The translations under genes and the position numbers were made by a program. Under the pieces are notes generated by a model, which was not told the DNA's origin, ran no database searches, and was given only the letters and a program-made list of their open reading frames with translations. A DNA stretch of 64,000 nucleotides from Phoronis australis. Its lineage: Eukaryota; Phoronida; Phoronidae. Within the stretch, counting starts at the first letter, position 1; each line of letters begins with the position of its first letter. Shown here one piece after another: positions 1 to 11,800 of the stretch. The DNA lies in contig NMRA01000121.1 of NCBI GenBank assembly GCA_002633005.1, positions 692,501 to 756,500 of the forward strand. Direction: 5' to 3'.

Positions 1-154
1 TCACTGCCTAGTCTTTTATTGTGATATTGTGGTTTACCTGAATCTGTACAAAAACATGCATGCATCCTGGTCTTTTGTTCTTAGTGTTGTTCAAATTACA
101 AAACACTCGGCAGGAATATTAAGCGTATAGTCCTTTTTATGCGCCCACATACTT

Positions 155-1413
155 ATATGTGGTCACATATTGCCGTCATCTCTGTCTGGGCATCCGGCAT
201 CCGCGGCTGTATCTCCTAAGCCCTTTGCAGGATCTTATTGAAATGTGGCAAGAGTGTTCCTATGGGGTTGACGACAGAGGGCGACGAGTTTCGGAACGAC
301 CCGAATACCACTGTGCCCCCTAGTGGCAATTTTAGTTTTTTAAATTTGCCTCTGTGTCTTCAAAGGTCCTCAACTAATTTTCGTGAAATTTGGTACATAG
401 GCATCTATTAATGAGTTACTCTATCCTCTTGTTTCCGGATAGATTTCAAGGCATTTTGTGCCATCTAGTGGCCATGTTTACTGTTTTTGAGTCGTTTCTT
501 TAGCGTCTGCCCTCTAACAACCAAACCACTTTAAGGATTTTGAAAATTGGCATGTATGTTTTTACTATGAGGAAGACAGTTGACGATCATTTTCCGACGA
601 CTTCGACTACTGTGGCACCTCCTAGTGACAGTTTTGTTTGTTTTTGCGCCCATGGCTGTATCTCTTAAATGTTCAACAGGATCTTTATTAAATTTAGCAA
701 ATTTATTTATATCAAGTTTACAGCGGATGACAACAACTTTTGGACAGATTGGTGTAACGGTGTGCCCCCTAGTGGCAGTTTTAGTTTTTTACGTTTACCT
801 CTGTATCTTCAAAGGTCCTGAACGGATTTCCATAAAATTGGGCACATAGACATCTATTAGTGACAGGACGCTATCCTCCCGTTTTGGGATGGATTCGTAG
901 TTTGTGCCACCTGGTGGCCATTTTTGATTTTTGAGTCTGTTTTTTGGCGTGTCCCTCTGTTGACCAAACCACTCTAAGGATGATTGTGAAAGTTGGCATG
1001 TATGTTCTTTCTATGAAGTTACGGTTGGCGATGATTTTCCGATGACTTCGAGTACTGTGGCGCCTCCTAGTGGCGGTTTTGTTTTTTTTGCACCTATTCC
1101 TGTATCTCCTAAGCCCTCTGCAGGATCTTTATTAAATTTAGCAAATGTATTTATATGAAATTAACAAGAGAAGACTACGACTTTTAAACAGATCCAACGA
1201 ACACTGTGCCCCCCTAGTGGCAATTTCATTTCTGAAGTTCCTCGATGAATTTTAATGAAATTTGGTAAATGGCTTTCTTTTAAAGAAGCGATGACATTTC
1301 AGACGGATTCGACGTAGTTTGCGCCATCTAGTGGCCATTTCAAACAAAACCCTAAAAACACCATTTGCGATACATTCGTGGGTGCATTTCAACGCTCCGC
1401 TTTGCTCTTGTTT
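155..1413. repeat. Dispersed element copy 1 with A-B-C ~150-bp subunits carrying CTCF-like cores
   Basis: The left end is the motif TTGCCGTCATCTCTGTCTGG-like (about 165-190); it recurs near 27.52 kb and, more weakly, at 11.15 kb. The right end (about 1371-1413, GGGTGCATTTCAACGCTCCG) recurs near 28.54, 47.17, 55.56 and 11.6 kb. In between, three subunit types alternate. A has GTGCCCCCTAGTGGCA (near 313, 763, 1206). B has GCCATCTAGTGGCC or a variant (near 460, 905, 1322). C has GCCTCCTAGTGGC or a variant (near 615, 1060). A to A spacing is about 450 bp and subunit spacing about 115-157 bp. Open frames inside it are only translations of the repeat. No transposase is seen, so it would be non-autonomous. 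Confidence 0.85.
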
Positions 1414-2788
1414 AAATTCACACGATTGTCACATATTTTGGGACCCACTTCTTCACTTGTAAATTGATGCCAGTCGCTGTGCAACATTGCACTCATCTGC
1501 GCACTATGTTAAAACAAGGTCACCGACACCGAGTTCACTTAGCCCCCAACGAGGTCACGGGATCAGAATCACTTGTAAACAAACTCCACTTGTATTTGAC
1601 TCAGCGTCAAAGAAATAAGTAAATAGCAAAGAATTACTAAAGATATATTTGTGATGTTTACATCATCTAAAAGAGGTACTTATGCTTTAATAATATATGT
1701 GAAAATACCATTTAGTTTCAAATATTCTTGGGCTGTGGTCTGTTTTTGCAACTGAGTTTATCCGTTGCTTGAGGATTTTTAGATGACTTAATTTAATATT
1801 GATCAACCCTTGTGTCTGTGCTGTGTGTGATGTACATAGTGGGTGCATATCAATGCTATGTTGCTCTTGTCTTCTATTTCACTACTGTATTTGCCTGTAT
1901 GTGAAGCTAGGCTGTAGTGTACTCCGTGTGTATATTCAAACATGGTGTTGTTCCAAATTCAAAAACTTAGTGTTATTGCTTTACGAAGCACGTGAGTACT
2001 GTGGCAACTCAGCAGATTGTGACATGGTCACCTAGTGATATGTAGCAGTAGTTGTGTATGTGAATTAGCAGACAGGAGGATTATGAGCTTAAAACACGCC
2101 GGACAATTCGGATCTTGCCTTGTAAATTAAGTGCATGCAAATCACTACACTAAAGTCAAGCAGCAAGTTTAGACAGTAGCATGTTATTGAAGATTGACTT
2201 GTTCAAATTATAAGATGGTGATGTGTTTTCAGTTTAAGAGGAAGAAATATTTGACACGATTAATGACAAATGACATAAAATGTAAAAAAAAACAATCCAG
2301 TTTAATGTGTGTGTGATCAAGGGGCACTTCACCCATAAGTGAACCTTTGGTGTATGTACCTTGTATGAAACACTTGAGTAAAAATATTGGATAAATGCCC
2401 ATGGGCTTAAATATCTATGGTATATGTTTGAGAAATTGATCAACAACGACCAACTTTCGAACCTAGTCTCATTTTACACCCATGGGTTGTGGGCAGTCGT
2501 TGTTCGTCAAGCTACTTTTGAACTGAAAAGGCATCGTCCAGTCTGAGGCTGGTGTTACGATTCAGATTAAATTGTTGTATTTTTGTTCATTTTCATCACT
2601 CTGGTCAGTGTGATTAGCTTGGAGTAGAAGTAACCAAATTTGTACTAAACCTTAATATAAGAACATTTATGAGATAAACAAGTATTCCCCTGGAGATGCA
2701 CAGGCAGCAAAACTTTGCAGTTCAAAAGTCTGATTGTTGGAGTTTAGCTCTATTTGCATTCTTTAATTGACCTCGTTATTTGTTTCAG
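1414..2788. other. Upstream flank, no gene recognised
   Basis: AT-rich unique sequence apart from the solo repeat end near 1.84 kb. Short open frames here (e.g. 1799-2035 on +, 2234-2446 on -) show no recognisable domain or consistent splice structure. A promoter or first exon of the MEP-1-like gene could lie here, but nothing identifies it. Confidence 0.5.
1812..1880. repeat. Solo right-end remnant of the dispersed element
   Basis: The stretch contains GTGGGTGCATATCAATGCTA followed by TTGCTCTTG, matching the conserved right end of copies 1 and 3, with no A/B/C subunits attached. It is probably a degraded copy. Confidence 0.55.
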
Positions 2789-2857
2789 AAGCAATCCTTA
2801 AAGTGTGTGCAAGTTCGGACACAAGTGCAGACCATAGACGCATTGGAATTGAAACCT
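2789..2857 (+). other. Probable upstream exon of the MEP-1-like gene
   Basis: A 69-nt exon candidate is bounded by a pyrimidine-rich acceptor (TTTGTTTCAG) and a consensus donor (GTAAGT). It is open in the frame that joins, through one leftover T, to the GT at the start of the main exon (4847). The junction would read ...RRIGIET-C-HTNGETEG. The main exon has its own acceptor (CTTGCAG, 4840-4846) and its frame is open upstream of the ATG at 4885. The true start may therefore lie in or before this exon. Whether this exon is coding or 5' UTR is not settled. Confidence 0.5.
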
Positions 2858-4846
2858 GTAAGTATCTGTTCCTTTTGATTATAAGCACCTGCGCCGTCAG
2901 TCTCACATGCCTTGGCAATTCGTGCTCACACAATTTGAATCGTACTGCGGAACCACTGAATTGTACTGCGGAACCACTGAATCGTCCGCTCGCGCCATTG
3001 AATCATACGTATGAACCATGTCGCCATATGTACAGACTAATGCATACGAGCTGTAATGAGGAATCATTCTTTCATGTGGTTTGTGCGATTGATTCTATGT
3101 TTGCACTTCTGAGTTTTGTTCAAAGGATTGACTGCAATGATTCTTTGTATGTTTGCATGATGTGGTCGATAAGTATGGCCCAGTGGTTCTAGCTCGTCAT
3201 TCGTCTGTTTGCCTTTGTCATCACAATATATCCAGTATCATGAATGACTGTTGGTCACGTTTTGTATTCAGCTCTTCTCTTTCAAGGGTGTAGAAAAGCA
3301 CTGTATGGTTGGTCTAACATTAAAAGTTAGGCCAAGACATTTCTGAACTAAGGTGGACAAGAGACAGTTGATGTATTGTGCCTGATCAAGTTTCAGTAAA
3401 AGTGACATTAGAATGATGGAATGTCAAATTAATTTTGCTGTAAATTAGTGACCAAGACAGTAGTATTTTACCACTTTGGGACAAGTGTGCAGAATTTTGT
3501 GTAAATATTACTCCAAAGTAATGCTAAATCCTGTCGTAATTTTTGTCCTGCCACTGAAGAAAAGGGTGATTTTTTGGACAGCTTGTGTATTATAAGAAGT
3601 CATGTCATCAAAAACATTCAGAAGTCCTAAATGTGCAATTTCAAAGAATAATAGCATTCAACTACAAAATCGTTCTCAATTTTTGAAGGTGGTGTCACGA
3701 TTCATAACTTGTTTCTGTTTGCTTTATTGGGCCTCCCTATTTGTTGGCGAGTCTTTCGCTGCTCTTTAGCCTGAAGTTAAGTTGTGCAGTAATACACAAA
3801 ACGTACCTAAAGTGGCGTAGATGAAGTAATACCCCACTCGACATTCCGTGTATCGACCAAGACTGAAGGTCGAGATACACTGAATAATGTCGAGTGGGAT
3901 ATTACTTCATCTACGCTGTATTACTGCACAGCTTAACTTCAGACGACAGACTCGCCAACAAATAGGGAGGCCCAATAAAGCAAACACGTGGCGTATCACA
4001 TCCTATACGTATGTACTTGCAAGTTTTCCCTGATTAAAGAAGCAGTTTCAAATGTAACGATTTATTACTTGAAAAGAGATAATAAAGATGAAAATTGTGC
4101 ATTGAACTTTTAATATTTACTGAAAATAGTTAAATAACAACATTTAATATTGCAGTTACCGAGAAATTGACACCTGAGTTGCAGACAATTTTAATATTTA
4201 GCAATTAAAAACTGAGACAGAAGTGCCATATAATTAACAGTTTTGTACCAAATGTTACATTTGGGACCTGATTGGATGTCGAGTGTTATACTGCTGCAAT
4301 TTTATTAATTTAAACTATTTTGGGAAAGTTTGATGATCAAACCAGCTAACACCGTCGAGTCTACATTGACTTGCATTTTGAATTTTCCATGTCAGAGGCA
4401 CTGTTGAAGTTGTCCGGGAGAGCAGTACCGAAAACAATATCATATGGCCGTATTACACAGACACTCCACTTATTAAACATGTATGGGATGGAATAGTTAC
4501 TGAAATCATGGCGTCCGTTGGTACAGTTTAGATTTTTATTGTTAATTGAGGAAGATTTTCCACATAAGTCCACTGTAGTGGTTTTCTTATTGGGATAAAG
4601 TTCTTTTGTTTCAAGTAGACCAATGTAACTCTGACTTATGAAGTGATTAGATAAATGTTGTATTCCAAATGAAGGAGCTTGCACTACACTACAAATTTCA
4701 CGTTAAAAAACTTTCATTCTCAGCACACTAGTTTTCCTGTCAAGTGGAACATTGCCATTATTTCACCTTTTTCTGTCACATTTTACTATTTGACATTGAA
4801 AAATACTCAAGGAATTCCCCACTGTAATTTGTAAACTGTCTTGCAG
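2858..4846. other. Probable intron of the MEP-1-like gene
   Basis: AT-rich sequence between the candidate 5' exon and the main coding exon. It contains the foldback element at 3716-3986. No other coding signal is seen; the antisense open frames near 4.36-5.07 kb have no recognisable features. Confidence 0.5.
3716..3986. mobile_element. Foldback (long inverted repeat) element, 271 bp
   Basis: The two halves are near-perfect reverse complements. The left end starts TGTTTGCTTTATTGGGCCTC and the right end is its complement, ending GGCCCAATAAAGCAAACA. Further paired blocks are TTGGCGAGTC, GTGCAGTAATAC, GTAGATGAAGTAAT and CCCACTCGACATT, with a loop near 3850-3875. No clear target-site duplication is visible. 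This is typical of a MITE/foldback element; the RNA would form a very long hairpin. Confidence 0.85.
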
Positions 4847-4884
4847 GTCACACAAATGGCGAGACAGAAGGAAAAGGGGAAGCA

Positions 4885-7800
4885 ATGGAGATAGAAACCA
4901 TGGCAACCAGTGCTTGTGATTCCCCATCTGTGGAATGTGGTAATTCTGTAGAAGAGGGAATTTCCTTAGAACAACGAGGCTTAGATTTTTGTTCGACTGA
5001 CATACCAAAGATTCCAGACTCTTTAGCTGTGCCTAGCGATTCTTCAGAAAAGGGAAAGGGTTTTGACACTGTTGTTAGCCAGGTAGAAGCTACTCAGTCG
5101 TCTGATCCTGACATTAGTAATACATCATCAAATGGACAAGTTGATGGCACCGTTGGTGCCCAACAGTCACAAACAGGTAGTGGTGTTTTATCTGGTGGTG
5201 GAGACGAGAGTTCAAAAGGTGTTAAGAAAGATATTGTTATCATCGAAGAGGATGCAGTAAAATTGGAAACTGGTGCTATCAATGAATTACATCTGGATGG
5301 TTTCACTATCTCTGTGCAGCATGATTCTAAGGAGTCGACCCCGGCCAACTCCCCAGAGGCTTCACGGACCTCAACACCAGACGAGAGTGCAAAGAACAAA
5401 GACGAAACTCAGCCCATGATTTCTCAAACATCATCGGTGAACAAACCCAAACCGGTAGAGTCCAAGCCAACTCCAGTCAGCATACAACCATCTCAAAGTA
5501 TCACTAAATCTGCTGCAGTACCAAAGAGGCCTCGTTTCTTTAAGAGTCGCATGCAGCCACAGAGCTCGTATGCAATCAGTAGGTCTCAACAGCCAATTAA
5601 TAATCTATATGGTTACTCAGTGGCTGGGTCATCTGCCTCTCTGCTCAGTTACCAACCAAACCAGGTTATGGCACCACAGCATCAACAGCAGCCGAGGTAC
5701 TTGCTACTGAATACACCCAAACAGAACCCTGTCTTGGTTTCCCAGCCTCCCATCACACAGTCGTCCATGGACCGGGTGAAACACATGCTAGGTTTGCAGC
5801 AGTCTGCCAGGTCTTCAGCATTACCTTACAGCCAGTACCCACTTCAGTCTCCAAGTCTAGCAGCAAGGCTTCAAGCCCCTGTGGCCCCGTCTCCCCTTCC
5901 TATGGTGCCACCCACTATACTTGATAAACCATTCTCATTGACAAGTGCAGCTTACAACGAGACATTACCGCCTACACTTGTTAAGGTGACCACAGCCATT
6001 CCCAGACTTAGTGATCCTTTGCTAATGCCAGTTGTCAAACAGAGACCATTCAATATGTTTGTGATGCCAAAAGATGATTCTCCAGTGCAAAGCAAAACAG
6101 AGGTTGAAAGTGGAGAAGAATCTGATTCTGAGAAAGAGAAAAAAGTCAAAGAGGGCGCTACTGACATATCTCCGGCTAAAGATACTGATGAAAGTGAGAG
6201 TAAGGACCAATCGAAAGAGGTCACAAATGAAGGTTCAGGTGACGTCGCTGGGACTGATTTGAAAACCTCCAAGAGCCCGGGTAACGATGAAGAAAGTGCC
6301 AACCAAAAAGACGAGGAAACAGATGTCGATAGGGGCATCTCAAAATCAGACGCAGGACAAGGTTCAAATGTTAAGGAATCTGCCGGTAAGTTACTGGAAG
6401 ACAAACATTCTGAAAGTGCTTTATCTTCCACGGATGCAAAAGATAAGGGGGAAGTGGGAGAAGACGGTGAACATGAGTCAGCTGTGAAGAATGGAGAAGC
6501 AGTGAAGAAAAATGACGATCAAGAAACGGTGGCAAAGAAAAATGACGATTGTAGTGGCAAAAAAACAGAAGTTACTAGCATCTACGAAGACGATTTCGAC
6601 GAAGAGGCCATGGGCTGCTCATCTCTGCGTGCTATACCTAAATTTTTGTACAAGATTGGGCTGGACCTTGTTCAGCAACATACTTATTTCAATATGACCA
6701 AGATGTTGCTGAAGCGAGCTGGTAAGGGGAAGCTGGATGAGCGTGGCTTCGCCAACCTGACGGTGATTCAGAAGGCATTAGAGCGGAAGAGTCGGCGTAA
6801 CTGGGACCACAACCATCTGCAACGGCATTCGTGCAGTGAGTGTGGTTTTACAACTGAGTCGGAGAATGTATTGAGCTACCACACAGAGGAGCCACATCAA
6901 GAAAGCAATAGTAACCGTCTGCACTGCGGGTTGTGCAAGTTTGTCACCGCCCAGCACGATGTCTTCATGCTTCACATGGAGAGCGAGCACGGCAAGCGGG
7001 GGCGTGTAACACTCCCCCTGGCTGCGTTCCAGTGTCGCTTCTGCTCATTTGAGTCGGCGACACGTGGCAGGTACACTAAGCACATATTCAAGTGTGAGAC
7101 AAAGTTCAACAAAATGAAGGTGCAGAACCTGGCACCTCTACCACTGGCTGTCCATGCCACCCTCTGCACCATACCATCCATTATTCCTGAAAGAAAAGTG
7201 GCTGCACCACCGCCACCACCACCACCTCAGATACAGCCAAGTTACTACCGCCCTTTGGCTCAATCTGCCGTGCCCGTTAGTAGTCCTAAGGTGCAGGTAG
7301 TTCAGCTCACAAATGGTGGCTATGCTTTGCAACAAAAGGACAACTATGTTCTCCAGCAGATACAGCCCAACACTGTCTCATCAAAGACTCAACAGATGAC
7401 AGCTCAGTCTGCCTCTAGGCCACTACCTCCCCTACGAGCAATTCCTCAGCAGATTCCGAAGCCAACACCAGCTCCACCTGTGGAGGCTGCAGCTGCCTCT
7501 GCACCATTTGTAACATGTGAATTGTGTGAAGGCTTTGTGAAGTCCAAAGTTGCCCTTCATACACACTTCAAGGTGGCCCATGGTGTCGAACTCCCTCTGC
7601 AGTTCCTGGAAGAAAATCCCAAATTCAAGTGCTCCGTGTGCACTAAAGCTTTCTACACTTTCTCAGCTTGCTCAACCCACATGCAAACCGTTCACCAGTT
7701 CAAGTCCCCACCTGTACCCGTCATTCGTCCACCGGCAAAAGCGGTGACGCTAACCAGTCCCAAAGCCACTGCCTCCCCTAGGTCCTCAGTCTCCATACTA

Positions 7801-8892
7801 CGCCCAGGAAAAGAGTCCAAGGTGGCAAGCTCCCCGTCAGTGAGTGTGAATTTTCAGAAGTGTCACATTTGTGGCGACATGTCGAGCAATGTGGTCACTC
7901 ACATTATCCTCACACACAACCCAACCTTGACACACATGCAGCTCTCTGGCATGTGTATGTTCTGTCGTAGCTCCATGCCCACAATGAAGTCACTGGAGGA
8001 CCACCTTCAGAGGTCACACAGTGTCGATCCAACAACACTCGGTGTGAAGAATGCTTGTCACAAGTGTGGCTTTGTGTATAAATACCTGTATCAGTTGATC
8101 TCGCATTTAGAGAAGGCACACAACATCTTATGTGAGAAACGCTGCCCCGTCTGCCGTGAAATGATGTCGTCGACTGCCCTTTCGGTACATCTTGCCGCTA
8201 GCCACAAAAAAGACTTCAGTGGGGTCGCAACCTTTGTAAGTTCCCAGTCACTGTGTATTTTGTGTGGTACGCTGTTGACCAACAATTTAATTGTGCAAGC
8301 CAGACATTTGATTGAGGCACACGGATTATTTTTCCTCAGCGGGACCTTATTGGCCAGAAGCGATTTTTCCGAGCCAGCACCAGTAAGCAAAACGGATTCG
8401 CTTGTTTGCAAGTTCTGCAAGGCAAAATTCCCGTCGCGAGAGCAACTGACTGAGCATTATTCCAGAAAGCATGTGTTCACGTGTAAGGTGTGTGATACCA
8501 AGTTTGGCTCACAACATTGGCTTGATTGTCACTACACGACTACACACAGGATGACATTAGATTTGATTAAAAAACTGAATGGTAAATCAGACCGAAGTGA
8601 GTTATTGTCATGCTCTCATTGTTCAGCCAAACTCAGACGAAACACTCAGGCGTCACATATGTTTCGAATTCACACCAAGAAGTGCTATGTGGCCATTCAG
8701 CGGTTACCTTTTCATGAGATCGGGCACCTCCTGCCAGAGGCGGACCGATCTGCTCGTGTTCGTAAACGAAAAGCGGAGGACGAAGTTGTTGTCATTGATG
8801 ATGATGATACGGCAAGTGAATCACAAGTTGAAGAGATGCCAGCAAAGAAGGCAAAGCCTGATGAAGCCAGTGAAGTGGTCACCTTGGATTGA
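4885..8892 (+). CDS. MEP-1-like multi-C2H2 zinc-finger chromatin protein
   Basis: A single 1335-residue open frame. Residues 1-560 are low-complexity (S/T/P/Q- and E/K-rich). Residues about 575-645 form a conserved-looking linker ending ERKSRRNWDHNHLQRH. About 13 C2H2-like fingers follow, with first cysteines near residues 650, 681, 717, 878, 916, 993, 1024, 1058, 1087, 1123, 1175, 1200 and 1243. A proline run lies near 773. The tail is basic (RVRKRKAED), then VVVIDDDD. The linker plus irregular finger spacing is what I recall for MEP-1 (MOG-interacting and ectopic P-granules protein 1). Drosophila and nematode MEP-1 pair with the Mi-2 nucleosome remodeller to repress transcription in the nucleus. 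The ATG has good context (GCAATGG), but the frame is open upstream to the acceptor at 4846, so the N-terminus may be longer. Family assignment is from memory; another multi-finger family is possible. Confidence 0.78.
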   Translation: MEIETMATSACDSPSVECGNSVEEGISLEQRGLDFCSTDIPKIPDSLAVPSDSSEKGKGFDTVVSQVEATQSSDPDISNTSSNGQVDGTVGAQQSQTGSGVLSGGGDESSKGVKKDIVIIEEDAVKLETGAINELHLDGFTISVQHDSKESTPANSPEASRTSTPDESAKNKDETQPMISQTSSVNKPKPVESKPTPVSIQPSQSITKSAAVPKRPRFFKSRMQPQSSYAISRSQQPINNLYGYSVAGSSASLLSYQPNQVMAPQHQQQPRYLLLNTPKQNPVLVSQPPITQSSMDRVKHMLGLQQSARSSALPYSQYPLQSPSLAARLQAPVAPSPLPMVPPTILDKPFSLTSAAYNETLPPTLVKVTTAIPRLSDPLLMPVVKQRPFNMFVMPKDDSPVQSKTEVESGEESDSEKEKKVKEGATDISPAKDTDESESKDQSKEVTNEGSGDVAGTDLKTSKSPGNDEESANQKDEETDVDRGISKSDAGQGSNVKESAGKLLEDKHSESALSSTDAKDKGEVGEDGEHESAVKNGEAVKKNDDQETVAKKNDDCSGKKTEVTSIYEDDFDEEAMGCSSLRAIPKFLYKIGLDLVQQHTYFNMTKMLLKRAGKGKLDERGFANLTVIQKALERKSRRNWDHNHLQRHSCSECGFTTESENVLSYHTEEPHQESNSNRLHCGLCKFVTAQHDVFMLHMESEHGKRGRVTLPLAAFQCRFCSFESATRGRYTKHIFKCETKFNKMKVQNLAPLPLAVHATLCTIPSIIPERKVAAPPPPPPPQIQPSYYRPLAQSAVPVSSPKVQVVQLTNGGYALQQKDNYVLQQIQPNTVSSKTQQMTAQSASRPLPPLRAIPQQIPKPTPAPPVEAAAASAPFVTCELCEGFVKSKVALHTHFKVAHGVELPLQFLEENPKFKCSVCTKAFYTFSACSTHMQTVHQFKSPPVPVIRPPAKAVTLTSPKATASPRSSVSILRPGKESKVASSPSVSVNFQKCHICGDMSSNVVTHIILTHNPTLTHMQLSGMCMFCRSSMPTMKSLEDHLQRSHSVDPTTLGVKNACHKCGFVYKYLYQLISHLEKAHNILCEKRCPVCREMMSSTALSVHLAASHKKDFSGVATFVSSQSLCILCGTLLTNNLIVQARHLIEAHGLFFLSGTLLARSDFSEPAPVSKTDSLVCKFCKAKFPSREQLTEHYSRKHVFTCKVCDTKFGSQHWLDCHYTTTHRMTLDLIKKLNGKSDRSELLSCSHCSAKLRRNTQASHMFRIHTKKCYVAIQRLPFHEIGHLLPEADRSARVRKRKAEDEVVVIDDDDTASESQVEEMPAKKAKPDEASEVVTLD

Positions 8893-11800
8893 GCCAGATT
8901 GTGTCACAGTCTGATGCTGATACCATGCAAGTTATTTGTTGATCAGGACATTGGAATCCCTCTCACAACTTCCCAGAACTTATATACTCCAGCTCGGAAT
9001 GCATGCTAAGCTTTGCAGTATGAGTCTGAATTCAGTGCTGTACTTGTTTCAATTTTTACGGCTGATCAATATTTTGTCAAACGAGCAGCAATGAGGCAAT
9101 GGCTTGATGTTGGGAGAACAGCAAGTGTTGACCACCTCCCTAGCAAAGACGATCGCACATCAGTCATCCTCTAGACATAAAGGAGCCATTGTTTAATCTT
9201 TGTACTTGTAGTGGAACTCGAAATTATTCTTGCCATTTTCTCCCCTGCTTTAACATAAACTCAAGATAAGTGTCTAATATTCTGTGCTCAAGTACACTGT
9301 GGTTAAAGCAGATTAATTTTTACCAGTAATCCAAATTCGTACTTGATAAACCCTAGATTTGAGCTAGAAATTGCCGTAAAAATCTGAATTTTTAGTAAAA
9401 ACTCAAAATGTTGAGATTGGACTTGAATAAGGCTTCAGTGTGGTTAAAACCACCTCTTGGCTTGTTTTGACAAGTGACTACATTGTCAGTATCATTAAAC
9501 CTTTTATAGCACAATGGTGAATTCAGTATTCCCAAAACGAGAAAACAGAAGCTCGACTTGATTTGAAAGTTTCGTAGCTCTGCAAAAATTTGTGTGACTT
9601 GGCATACTCAGCGCCAGTGCGCCGTGTCTTCCAACACACAATTTCCTTTAACCAAGTTGTGCAATATCTGCGCTTTTCTGATGTCTCGCAGCAAGGTGAA
9701 AAATCACTACCATTAACCATGACAGAATTAGCAATATCTGACATCTAACAATAATAACGGAGGTGGATGACTAATGCTCAATATTCAAGTAAAATGTGAA
9801 ATATTAAGTACAAAGATAAGATTCCGGGCCCAGTTGTTGATTGTTTTGACAGAATATTTATTTACTTTACTGTACTTAGTCTGAGTTGAGCTCTGTGGAA
9901 AGGATTTGAAGGAGGAGCTATCTGTTTGAAAATAGAAATTTTAGCTAAGAAGGTGCTTCATAACAACATGTAGGTCTTGAGTCAGCCAGAAATTTCACAA
10001 TATATTGATAAATAAGAGCTGTATGCTGGACAGAATATCTACCTGTTCCTAGTACCTCGTGACACCTCTTGTCCTTCCATGGATTGATGTAGTATCTTAT
10101 TGGCGGGAATTCTGGTCGTTTGGGAACTTGTTTGTCTTGTGATTCTAAACCCTCCATGCTAAGGACAGTTTGTATCTGGTGCCACCTAACTGATAATTTA
10201 TTATTGGAGCAATAGTAGGTCAGAGAACAGGTGAGTGTGAATTCACAAAACTAAGTTCTGACAGTTGTCATTGTGAAATTAATAATTTTGGAGGGTTGTC
10301 TGGGCCTGTGTGGTAACTATAAAGATCTGAGTCGGTTGTAGCTCTCATTGGGGCCCTGTGTTAAACTAACATAGGTCTGTATATCATTGGGGAATCTTTA
10401 AAATGTTACATTCAGCGTTTAGTAGGTGAATGAATGTATCTTTGGTTTGTAAAAACTGTACTGTCCAGTTACACAGCAGGGCTACATAGAGGGTGTGAAC
10501 ATTGTTGGACTTTAATTTTTATTAGGCTGGACACTGGTCAGCAAATATTCATCAGACTTGCCAAATGTATATGGAGAGTGAACTGGAATTCAGTTATTTC
10601 ATGAATTGTGCAATTACACCTGCAAGTGTTAAGTACACTACGATGTTTTTGCACTGTTGAGTCTCCTGTTATATCTGCCATGTTAAGGTTTTCTGACATT
10701 TTCTATTTTTAATATGTAAGATCAGCTAACAGATTTTGTCAACCTCACCTTTGATCATATTTAGGACGGTGTTACTTGATGAGTATTTTTGCCTGGTTGT
10801 ATTACCATACTCCTGCGGGTAGATGCCTACTCGTAAAGTTTGGGCCTATCACCAATTTATATGATAGTACCTCCAAAGCGCCCATGTCTCTGAATGCCTG
10901 TTCTTAGCAAATTTCAGCTGCCAACGGAACTCTCCTTTGCATGACGAGTAGGCCAGAGTTTTAGTGACACCTTGCCGAATTTGATCGGTAAAGTGCCAGT
11001 AATCTCCAAATCAGATACGTTCACAATTTGCGTAAATATGCACCCTGGATTTTGAGTTCTCCAGATTAAACATCCTTGTCTCGTTCATGCTGTTTGTGAT
11101 GAGCCAAACAGAGACCTTTTCTATTCATTACACCACTCATTTTTATGTGGGCACTTATTGCCGTCATCATTGTCCATTTGGTGCTGCTCCTGCTTCTCTA
11201 TGTGCCAAATCCTTGCGTGGATATGTGTAGGTTTGAGGTGACATGTGAATGGATTTGAGTATCTCTCTTCTTGCTGGTGGCAGTTTTGGTTTTTGACAGA
11301 TTTTCGCGGAATTTGGTAAATAGAATGTTAGAAGACACCATGATACTATGTGGTTATGTAGTTGAGGAATTGCCATGACAACAGGTTATGGTCTACCTCT
11401 GGTAATGTGTGAGAATCGCCTCAGTGACCTTGTTGGTCAGACGCTAAATCGAATTTAATGGTATTGAGCAAGTGTGTTTTTATCACAGAGGATTTTTTGA
11501 CAATTTTTTTACTTTGCATTGCCAGAGGTTATTTTTAGTTTTCTAGTATTGCTTCGTGTTCGGAGAATGTTGGAAACGATCATCTGTTGTATCCGTGCAG
11601 TGCACACGCTGGGTGCGCATTTCAGTGGTCTGCATTTCTCTTGAGCAAGTAGCAAGAGGCTAGAATGTATATTATCATTTTATATTTATATGTTTATGTG
11701 TACTCATTGGATTATGAAACTGTATCCAGCTCTGTGCGTACTGGAGTGTCTCCTCCACAAAACCCAAATTTGAGTGCTCACCATTATGAAGTTAGTCTCA

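Noticed and set aside
580-849. Open frame of 89 codons
   Set aside because: It lies wholly in the dispersed A-B-C repeat; the same translated phrases recur in other copies (e.g. 54182-54565), so it is repeat sequence read through, not a gene.
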